This document shows, one piece after another, positions 1 through 7,100 of a DNA stretch of 38,004 nt. The notes under the pieces were generated by a model. The model did no database searches, was not told where the DNA came from, and worked only from the letters and a program-made list of their open reading frames with translations. The number at the start of each line of letters is the position of its first letter. The first letter of the stretch is position 1. Source of the stretch: Paracoccaceae bacterium (GTDB taxonomy: Bacteria > Pseudomonadota > Alphaproteobacteria > Rhodobacterales > Rhodobacteraceae); NCBI GenBank assembly GCA_020629115.1, contig JAHDDY010000014.1, positions 24,248 to 62,251 on the forward strand, written 5' to 3'. The translations under genes were made by a program, and so were the position numbers.

Positions 1-71
1 CGCGCGGATGAAGGAGCGGCGCAGGCGCATCGCGAACGGATGATGCGCCGCGCCCCGGTGGAGTGGCCCGC

Positions 72-1523
72 TCAGTAGGTGCTCTCGCCCTCGTAGATCG
101 CCTGCTCGTCGACCGGGGCGACGCGCAGGATGTTGGTCGTGCCGGGGCGGCCGAAGGGGACGCCGGCGGTGACGGCGATGCGGTCGCCCTCCTCCGCTAT
201 CCCGAGCGCCTTGGCCGCGCGCGCCGCCGAGACGACGGCCAGCTTGAAGCGCGTCACCTCCTCTGAGATGACGCAGTGCAGGCCCCAGTACATCGTCAGC
301 GCCCGAGCCGTGCCCTGAATGGGTGTCAGCGCGATGATCGGCGCGTTGGGCCGCTCGCGCGCGGCGAGGCGGGCGGTCGTGCCCGAATGGGTGAAGCAGC
401 AGATCGCGCTCACCTCGACCGCCTCGGCCACCTCGCGGGCGGCCGCCGTGATGGCGGTGGCCACGCTCGCCTTGGCGGAGGTGCGGGTATCGTCCATGCG
501 CTCGCGGTAGGTGCGGTCCGCCTCGACCTTCATGGCGACGTTGGCCATGGTCGCCACCGCCTCGACCGGATAGTCGCCGGCCGCCGATTCGGCCGAGAGC
601 ATCACGGCGTCGGCCCCCTCGTAGATCGCGCCCGCCACGTCCGATATCTCGGCGCGGGTGGGCACGGGGCTGGAGATCATGCTCTCCAGCATCTGCGTGG
701 CGACGACGACGGGCTTGCCCACGTCGCGGCACTTGCGGATCAGGGATTTCTGGATGCTGGGCAGGTCGGCCAGATCCATCTCGACGCCCAGATCGCCGCG
801 GGCGACCATGATGCCGTCCGAGGCCGCGAGGATGGAGGCGAAATCCTTCACCGCCGCGGGCTTCTCGACCTTGGTCATCACCAGCGCGCGGCCCTTGATG
901 AGGTCCTTCGCCTCCTCGATATCCGCCGCCCGCTGCACGAAGGACAGCGCGATCCAGTCCGCGCCGAGACCGCAGGCGAATTCCAGGTCGGAGCGGTCCT
1001 TGTCGGACAGGGCGGCGACCGGCAGCACCACGTCGGGCAGGTTGACGCCCTTGCGGTCCGAGATGGGACCGCCGACCACCACCTCCGCATCGACCGCGTC
1101 GCCATGGGCCGCCGTGACCGTCATGCGGATCTTGCCGTCGTTGACGAGGATGGTCGAGCCTTCCGTCAGCGCGCCGAGGATCTCGGGGTGGGGCAGGCGC
1201 ACCCGGGTCGCATCCCCCGGCGTCTCGTCCAGATCGAAGCGGAAGCTCTGGCCGACCTCCAGCTCGTGCGCCGCGTCGGCGGCGAAGACACCGCAGCGGA
1301 TCTTCGGCCCCTGGAGGTCGGCCAGCACGCCGATGGGCTGGCCCAGCTCGTGCTCGATCTCGCGGATCAGCTCGTAGCGGTCGCGCTGGTCGTCCTGGGT
1401 GCCGTGGCTCATGTTCAGCCGGAACACGTCGACCCCCGTCTCGACCAGCGTGCGGATGGTCGCCCGGTCGGAAGAGGACGGCCCCAGGGTCGCGACGATC
1501 TTGACGTTCCTGGACTGATTCAT
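72..1523 (-). CDS. pyk: pyruvate kinase
   Basis: This 483-residue cytosolic enzyme converts phosphoenolpyruvate and ADP to pyruvate and ATP, the last step of glycolysis. Family motifs are clear: the N-terminal KIVATLGPSS, FRLNMSHG, the substrate-binding LQGPKIR, the active-site lysine stretch MTKVEKPAA, VARGDLGVE and ATQMLESM, followed by the C-terminal domain with CFTHSGTTARL. The length is normal for the family. I chose the ATG at 1523 because it starts MNQSRNVKIVATLGP and is preceded by a GTAAGGAAC ribosome-binding site. The reading frame stays open upstream into the divergent dehydrogenase gene, but that extension is only GC-driven. No terminator is visible before the window edge. It is divergent from the hydroxyacid dehydrogenase across 135 bp. 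Confidence 0.97.
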   Translation of the reverse strand: MNQSRNVKIVATLGPSSSDRATIRTLVETGVDVFRLNMSHGTQDDQRDRYELIREIEHELGQPIGVLADLQGPKIRCGVFAADAAHELEVGQSFRFDLDETPGDATRVRLPHPEILGALTEGSTILVNDGKIRMTVTAAHGDAVDAEVVVGGPISDRKGVNLPDVVLPVAALSDKDRSDLEFACGLGADWIALSFVQRAADIEEAKDLIKGRALVMTKVEKPAAVKDFASILAASDGIMVARGDLGVEMDLADLPSIQKSLIRKCRDVGKPVVVATQMLESMISSPVPTRAEISDVAGAIYEGADAVMLSAESAAGDYPVEAVATMANVAMKVEADRTYRERMDDTRTSAKASVATAITAAAREVAEAVEVSAICCFTHSGTTARLAARERPNAPIIALTPIQGTARALTMYWGLHCVISEEVTRFKLAVVSAARAAKALGIAEEGDRIAVTAGVPFGRPGTTNILRVAPVDEQAIYEGESTY

Positions 1524-1658
1524 CGGCCAGAGTTCCTTACAATGCTTTGGATGGTCGATGCTTTTGCGGAGTATTCGACGAGAGGCAAGACAAAGATGCC
1601 GCTCTGGGGTACGACATTTTCGCGACTTTCCATTAATTACGTCAGGGGGACACTTGCC
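1524..1658. promoter_or_regulatory. divergent promoter region between pyk and the hydroxyacid dehydrogenase gene
   Basis: This 135-bp gap separates two divergent starts, so both promoters should lie here. It is visibly richer in A and T than the flanking genes, especially at 1614-1640 (a CATTTTCGCG stretch followed by CATTAATTACG). An AGGGGGA ribosome-binding site at about 1644-1650 serves the plus-strand gene, and a GTAAGGAAC site serves pyk. No convincing sigma-70 hexamer pair or operator stands out. Confidence 0.5.
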
Positions 1659-2612
1659 ATGAAGATTGTTTTTCTCGACCGCGACACGATCGGCCCGACC
1701 GTGACCATCACCCGCCCCTCCTTCGACCACGACTGGATCGAGTACGGCAAGACCGCGCCGGACGCGGTCGCCGGGCGCATCGCAGACGCGGATATCGTGG
1801 TCACGAACAAGGCTCCCATCCGCGCCGAACAGCTCGCGGACGCGCCGAACCTGAAGATGATCGCCATCGCGGCGACGGGGTACGACGTGATCGACGTGCC
1901 CGCCTGCACCGAGCGCGGCATCGTCGTGTCGAACGTGCGCGGCTATGCGACCAACACGGTGCCCGAACACGCCTTCGCCCTCATCCTCGCCCTGCGCCGG
2001 TCGATCGTGGGCTACCGGCAGGACGTGATCGACGGGGCGTGGCAGGAATCCGGGCAGTTCTGCTTCTTCACCCATCCCATCAGGGATCTCGCCGGCTCGC
2101 GCCTCGGCATCATCGGCGAGGGCGCGCTGGGCCAGTCGGTCGCGCAGATCGCCCGCGCCTTCGGCATGGAGCCGGTCTTCGCCGCGCACAAGGGCGCGAC
2201 GGGGCTGGGACCGCTCTACACGCCGTGGGACGAGGTGATCGCGACCTCGGACGTCATCACGCTGCACGCGCCGCTGATGCCCGCGACCCGGCACATGATC
2301 TCGACCCCCGAATTCGAGGCGATGGAGAGGAAGCCCATCCTCGTGAACACCTCGCGCGGCGGGCTGGTGGACGAGGCGGCGCTGGTGGACGCGCTCGACC
2401 GGGGCCTGATCGCCGCCGCCGGGTTCGACGTGCTCACCAGCGAGCCGCCCGCCCCCGACAACCCGCTCCTGTCGGTGCTGGAGCGCCCGAACGTCATCGT
2501 CACGCCCCATGTCGCCTGGGCCAGCGAGGAGGCGATGCAGACGCTGTGGGATCAGGTCGTCTCGCATGTCGAGAATTTCGAGCGCGGCGCGCCGTCGAAC
2601 ACCATCGGATAG
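1659..2612 (+). CDS. D-2-hydroxyacid dehydrogenase (glycerate dehydrogenase-like)
   Basis: This 317-residue NAD-dependent oxidoreductase belongs to the D-isomer-specific 2-hydroxyacid dehydrogenase family, which interconverts 2-hydroxy and 2-keto acids such as glycerate and hydroxypyruvate. The Rossmann motif GEGALG is at residues 153-158. The catalytic trio is visible as Arg233 (NTSRGGLVDE), Glu262 (LTSEPP) and His284 (TPHVAW). The region around residues 97-105 (ATNTVPEHA) matches the usual segment before the cofactor domain. The ATG at 1659 has an AGGGGGA ribosome-binding site eight bases upstream. It stands alone, divergent from pyk and ending six bases from the convergent LysR gene. The glycerate dehydrogenase reading is the closest by motif, but substrate cannot be set from sequence, so no gene symbol is given. 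Confidence 0.88.
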   Translation: MKIVFLDRDTIGPTVTITRPSFDHDWIEYGKTAPDAVAGRIADADIVVTNKAPIRAEQLADAPNLKMIAIAATGYDVIDVPACTERGIVVSNVRGYATNTVPEHAFALILALRRSIVGYRQDVIDGAWQESGQFCFFTHPIRDLAGSRLGIIGEGALGQSVAQIARAFGMEPVFAAHKGATGLGPLYTPWDEVIATSDVITLHAPLMPATRHMISTPEFEAMERKPILVNTSRGGLVDEAALVDALDRGLIAAAGFDVLTSEPPAPDNPLLSVLERPNVIVTPHVAWASEEAMQTLWDQVVSHVENFERGAPSNTIG

Positions 2613-2618
2613 GACGCC

Positions 2619-3554
2619 CTACCCCTCGATGACCAGATCGTCGAAATCGGAGCGGGCGACGGCGCGGATGGTCTCGCTGATGCTCTCGTAGGCCGCGTTG
2701 CGCCCCGCCCCCGCGCGCCAGGCCATGCCGATGGCGCGAAAGAGCGGCGGGCCGCTGAGCGGGCGCACCACGACATCCGTCCGGCGGCCGATCTCGGAGC
2801 GCACGTAGAGCGCGGGCATGAAGGTCAGGCCCATGCCCATGCCGACCATGACCCGCAGGGCATCGAGGCTCGTCCCCTCGTATTGCTGGAGCAGATGCGC
2901 GCGATGCTCCTCGCACAGGTGCCGCACCTGATCGTGCAGCAGGTAGCCCCGGCGCAGCGTCAGCACGGGCTGGTCGCGCAGGTCCTCCGGATCGAGGCGC
3001 TCCTTGCGGGCGAGCGGGTGGTCCCCGGCCATGGCGACGTAGATCGGTTCGCGGAACAGGCGGCGCACCTCCAGCGCGTCGGGCCGGGTCAGGGGGAGCT
3101 GGGCGAGGATGGCGTCGTGCACCCCGCCGTGCAGCTCCTCCTCCAGATCGCGCGGCACCGCTTCGCGGACGTAGAGCCGCAGGTCGGGATGGGCGCCGTG
3201 CAGCCGGGCGACGACATGGGGCAGCAGGTACGGCGCGAGCGTCGGCTTGGCCCCGAGCGAGATCGTCCCCACGGGTTCCGCCCGCGCGCTCTCGCCATAG
3301 GCCACGATCCCCGCCACCTCGCCCAGCGTCCGCTGCGCCCGCTCCAGCACGTCGCGCCCCGCCGGGGTCAGGTGCACCCCGCGGCGGCCACGCTCCACGA
3401 GGCGCAGGGCGAGCGTCTTCTCCAGAAGGGCGACCTGCGCGCTCAGGGAGGGCTGGCTGATCCCGAGCCGCTGCGCCGCCTCGCCGAAATGACGCGTCTC
3501 CGCGAGGGCCGCGAAGTAGCGTAGCTGCTTGAGGGTGATCCGGGCGGGGTCCAT
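2619..3554 (-). CDS. OxyR-like LysR-family transcriptional regulator with altered redox cysteine
   Basis: This 311-residue LysR regulator has an N-terminal winged helix-turn-helix (about residues 6-65, LKQLRYFAALAETRHFGEAA) and a C-terminal effector domain. It follows E. coli OxyR closely throughout: PTLAPYLLPHVV matches PTVGPYLLPHII, and TSLDALRVMVGMGMGLTFMPAL matches TSLETLRNMVAAGSGITLLPAL. In the redox loop, OxyR GHCLRDQAMGFC corresponds to GYLLHDQVRHLC. The peroxidatic Cys199 position is therefore Leu205, while the Cys208 position is kept as Cys214. OxyR-type disulfide switching is not expected. I chose the ATG at 3554 (MDPARITLKQLRYF) by family alignment although its ribosome-binding site is weak; an ATG at 3599 is possible but would place the operator at 3564-3578 inside the gene. 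Its target is probably its own promoter and perhaps the divergent small genes. Confidence 0.9.
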   Translation of the reverse strand: MDPARITLKQLRYFAALAETRHFGEAAQRLGISQPSLSAQVALLEKTLALRLVERGRRGVHLTPAGRDVLERAQRTLGEVAGIVAYGESARAEPVGTISLGAKPTLAPYLLPHVVARLHGAHPDLRLYVREAVPRDLEEELHGGVHDAILAQLPLTRPDALEVRRLFREPIYVAMAGDHPLARKERLDPEDLRDQPVLTLRRGYLLHDQVRHLCEEHRAHLLQQYEGTSLDALRVMVGMGMGLTFMPALYVRSEIGRRTDVVVRPLSGPPLFRAIGMAWRAGAGRNAAYESISETIRAVARSDFDDLVIEG

Positions 3555-3563
3555 GTGAGGTAA

Positions 3564-3578
3564 ATAGGTTTTTCCTAT
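3564..3578. promoter_or_regulatory. candidate OxyR/LysR-type operator, ATAG-N7-CTAT
   Basis: A perfect inverted repeat, ATAGG-TTTTT-CCTAT, begins ten bases upstream of the LysR start, in the gap shared with the divergent DUF465 gene. It satisfies both the general LysR box T-N11-A and the OxyR half-operator ATAG-N7-CTAT. The second ATAG-N7-CTAT unit of the full OxyR site is not present at the expected spacing. Autoregulation by the adjacent regulator is the natural inference. Confidence 0.6.
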
Positions 3579-3658
3579 CGAAAATCGACGCCGGACCATC
3601 TTTTCCCAAACGCGGCCCTGCCCATATCGTCCTCTCCAAGATAACCGAGGAGGACTCG

Positions 3659-3883
3659 ATGACGAACACCGCTACCCCGAAACTGCGCGATCGCATGCGG
3701 TCGCTGGCGAACAGGCGCGCCACCCTCAAGAAGCGCATCGCCGACGAGCTGGCCCGCCCCGCGCCCGACGCCACCCGCCTGCGCACGCTCAAGCGGATGC
3801 GGGTGCGGCTCAAGGATCAGGTTGCCCTCATCGCGCGGGAGCTTCGCCTCGGACAGGGGCATCCGTCGGGGGACGCGGCATGA
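3659..3883 (+). CDS. DUF465 (YdcH-family) small protein
   Basis: This 74-residue, highly basic protein matches the DUF465/YdcH pattern: a helix with an LKKRIADELARP segment (residues 24-35), a short turn, then TLKRMRVRLKDQVALIARE. This is predicted to fold as a helical hairpin or coiled coil. The family is widespread in Proteobacteria and its function is unknown. The ATG at 3659 has a strong GAGGAGG ribosome-binding site. It is divergent from the OxyR-like regulator and its stop overlaps the next small gene by ATGA, so the two are translated together. Regulation by the neighbouring regulator is possible because they share the ATAG-N7-CTAT site. Confidence 0.75.
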   Translation: MTNTATPKLRDRMRSLANRRATLKKRIADELARPAPDATRLRTLKRMRVRLKDQVALIARELRLGQGHPSGDAA

Positions 3884-4089
3884 CGAGACCGATGTATCTC
3901 TTCCCCGTCAGCCCCTTCACCGGCCTGACCCGCGAGCCATCGCCGCCGAGGCAGGCCTCGTTCCGCGACCGGGATATCGACCGCCTCCACGACGATCTCG
4001 GGGATATGGGCGCGCTGCTGGAGGAGACCGAGCAACGGCGGCGCGACCGGCGCAGGCCCGCGCGCGGCCATCGCGCCGAGGTCGCCTGA
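3880..4089 (+). CDS. hypothetical small protein coupled to DUF465 gene
   Basis: I do not recognise this 69-residue protein. It opens with a short proline-rich segment (MTRPMYLFPVSPFTG) and continues with an acidic then very basic helical region (DRDIDRLHDDLGDMGALLEE, then an RRRDRRRPARG tail). No signal peptide or membrane segment is seen. Support for its being real comes from the ATGA overlap with the DUF465 gene and from the strong terminator only nine bases after its stop. It would be made with the DUF465 protein and may act with it. Confidence 0.55.
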   Translation: MTRPMYLFPVSPFTGLTREPSPPRQASFRDRDIDRLHDDLGDMGALLEETEQRRRDRRRPARGHRAEVA

Positions 4090-4097
4090 CGGTATGC

Positions 4098-4135
4098 GAA
4101 AGGGGCCGCGCGATCTCCGGCGCGCGGCCCCTTTC
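4098..4135. terminator. intrinsic terminator after the small-gene pair
   Basis: A perfect 15-bp stem, GAAAGGGGCCGCGCG (4098-4112) paired with CGCGCGGCCCCTTTC (4121-4135), has an 8-base loop and ends in CCCTTTCCCTCTCTC on the plus strand. It closes the plus-strand pair of small genes and can also act on minus-strand transcripts leaving the gene that ends at 4185. Confidence 0.8.
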
Positions 4136-4145
4136 CCTCTCTCTT

Positions 4146-4168
4146 GCCCCGGGCATCGCGCCCGGGGC
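4146..4168. terminator. second hairpin in the convergent gap
   Basis: GCCCCGGG (4146-4153) pairs with CCCGGGGC (4161-4168) around a 7-base loop. It lies 17 bases beyond the stop of the large minus-strand surface-protein gene. The run of T after it on the minus strand is weak, so it may only stabilise the 3' end or work together with the neighbouring hairpin. Confidence 0.5.
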
Positions 4169-4184
4169 TTTCGCGTCTCGCCGG

Positions 4185-7100
4185 TTACCGCCGGACGACG
4201 AAGCCGGGGTCCTGGGTGATGCCGAGGCGGTCCATCCGGTCCCACATCGAATCGTCCAGCTTCACCAGCATCCGCAGGTACCAGCCCGAGCGGTAGAGGC
4301 TGCGCAGGCGGTTCTCGTCGACGTCGATATGGGTGTAGCCCACCCCGACCTGGACGTTCTCGGCGATGTTGGCCTTCAGCTCCGCGCCGACGCCGACGGT
4401 CACGTCGTCCATGCCGCCATCGGTGAAGAACGCGACGTGTCCGCCGAGGGCGAAGCGGTCGCGGCCCTCCTCGTCATGGGCGAAGTCGATCTCCATGCCG
4501 CCGCGCAGCAGGTGGCGCGTCGAATCGTCCGAGAAGGTCGGGCTGCGGAAGTCGACGTGCTCGCCCGCCACCTTGAGGTCAGCGCGCAGATCCTTCGTGG
4601 GGCTGTAGATCACGCTCGCGCTCCAGCGGTGGGCCATCTCGCGCGTGTCGTCCTTGTCGTCGATCTCGAACTCGTAGAGGGCGAGACCCTGGAGGCGGCT
4701 GTCATGCTCGGGCCGCCAGGCGAGGCCGAGGCGCAGGCGGTCGCGCAGCCGGTCGTCGCCGCGCAGGTCGAGGGCGAGGCGGTTGCGGGCCAGCAGCGTG
4801 AAGTCCTCGTCCAGCTCGTAGCCGACCGCCGTGTTGAGGTAGACGCCGTAGCCCTCCGCGTCGCGGTCCCCCTCGATATCGCCCCGGGCGAGCACGCCCG
4901 TCGCGTCATTGTCGTAGGCGACGCCCAGATGGCCCGAGGAGACGCGCTCGTCGCCGCCGTTCACCGGCTCGATATGCTCGCCGCCCGCGCGCATCGCGAC
5001 ATGCTCGGTCAGCGCCCAGCGGCCCCGGAAGCCGTTGGCGACGCCGCCGTCGAAAGCGAGGCCCCCGCTGCGGCGGAACTCGGAGAAGGCGCTGATGTCG
5101 CGGGTCATCTGGTACTCGGCACCCACCTTCGTCACCACGTCGATATCGGCGGAATCCCCGAGGCCGAAGTCGCGGCCGGCGGCGTTCGAGAACTCGTTCA
5201 GCGCGTGGAAGCGCAGGGCCGGGCTCCACTGGTAGTCCGCGCCCAGGATCGCGCGCCAGTTGTCGCCGTCCTTGAAATCCTGCTCGTATTCGGCGCGCAG
5301 GCCGGCACCGGGCAGGAAGCGGGGGCGGTAGTCGAGGCCGACGATGCCGCTGTAGATGCGCTCGTCGTCCCCGCCGTCGCGCCGGGTATCGGTGGCGCGC
5401 GCGCCGCCGATCAGGTCCAGCTCCGGCCAGACGGCGTAGCGGCCCCTGACCTCCGCGCCCATGCGCCGCTCGTCCGTCTCGGTGCTGCGGGTGTAGAGCG
5501 TGTCGGTGGTCACGCCGATCGTCTCGGTCACGACATGATCCGTCGTCACGCGCACTTCCTCGCGGCCCGGGCCGACATGGGCGTTGGGGGCGTCGAAATC
5601 CTCGTCGGTGCGGGCGGCATCGGCGCGGATGGCGTGGTTCTCGCGGCGCAGCTCGTAGGACAGGCGCGCGCCGAGACCCTTGTCGCCCTCGCGGTTCTCG
5701 GTCTGGGCGACCTCGACCTGCACTTTGCCCCAGCCGCGCAACTCGGCCTCGGCGTAGCCCGCGCGGACGGTGCGGGCATCGTCGGAGGTATCGGGCGCGT
5801 CCGAGCGGACCTCGCGGTACCCGAAGGCGATGCCCTCGACCGGCTCGACCCGCACCTCGCCGCCGTAGACGAGGTAGTCCTCCCCCGCGCCATCCTCGCG
5901 CTCGTAGGTGAGGCGGATGGAGACCGGGTTCAGGTCGTCGTCGAGGATCGGCACGGGCCGGTCGAAGATCAGCGACCCGGCGAAGAAGTCGAGCGTGTAG
6001 TCGCTCAGCCGCGCCTGGCGGACGCTGGAGAGGATCACCGACGGCTGGTCGCGGTCACGGGTGATGATCTCCACGATCTCGCTGCCCTCGGCGATGCCCG
6101 TCAGGGGCACGTCGTAGGGACCGGAGACCCCGCGCCCGGGGATCTCGATCACGGCCTGGGAGGCGTCGGTCTCGGCGACGAACAGGTCGACCGTGACCGG
6201 CCCGTACTCGACATGCGCCCGGCCCCCGGTCAGCGAGCGGCGATAGGCCCCGAGCCGGAACGCGTCGGCCCGCGCCTCGACCGCCAGATCGCCGTAGAGG
6301 ATGTAGGACCGATCCCGCTCCACCTTCACGTAGAGGCGCGAGGAGGATTGCGCGTCGAAGCCGCGCTCGGAATCGTCGCCGTAGACGGGGTAGAACTCGT
6401 CCTTGCGGATATCGCGGAACAGGCGCTCCTCGTTGTCCCGGTCGCTGTCGTAGCGCAGGGTCAGGAGGTTCGAGCCGAGGATCTTGCCCTTCAGGTAGAG
6501 CTGGCCGCGCACGCCCTGCGTCGTCTCCTCGAAGGCGGAGATGTCGCGGGACGTCATCAGCCCCGCAAGTCCGCGGCGGTTCTCGGCGAAGCCCACCGCC
6601 CCCTCGATGACGCCCGCGAAGGTGCGTTCGGTCAGGTCGGGGGTGAAGCCGATGGTGGTCTCCACGGTGCCGAAATCGCTCCGGACGGTCAGGGTCTCGG
6701 CCCCGACCAGGTCGGGCGGGATGAAGTCGAACACCGCCTCGCCATCGTCGATATAGGCCTGCAGGCCCGGCGTGGAGTCGCGGATGTCGCGCACGTCCCA
6801 CCGGCCCTTCTCGGCGCGCAGCGTCACCTCGGCGGGGGCGCGGGTCAGGCGGCCCTCGGCGTCGACGACGCGTACCAGCACCGGGATGCGGGCGCGCGAA
6901 TCGGCGGGGGCCTCGTCGGGGGCGGCGATGGCGAGCGCCGCCGGTTCGCCCGGAGCATAGACCGTCACGGTCTCGCGGCCGCGGTCGTTGCCGAACGGGT
7001 CGGTCAGGATGGCGGCCAGGGTGTTGGCGCCAGGCTTCAGGCGCAGGGCGACGTATTCGAAGACCTGCACGCCGCGCTCGCTGTCGGTGACCTTCGCGCC

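Noticed and set aside
1-30. Possible start of another minus-strand gene (ATG at 30, MRLRRSFIRA)
   Set aside because: Only ten codons are in the window and no clear ribosome-binding site precedes them, so it cannot be supported.
1524-2567. N-terminal extension of pyk to 831 residues
   Set aside because: The extra part is antisense to the hydroxyacid dehydrogenase and has no homology; the family start with a ribosome-binding site is at 1523.
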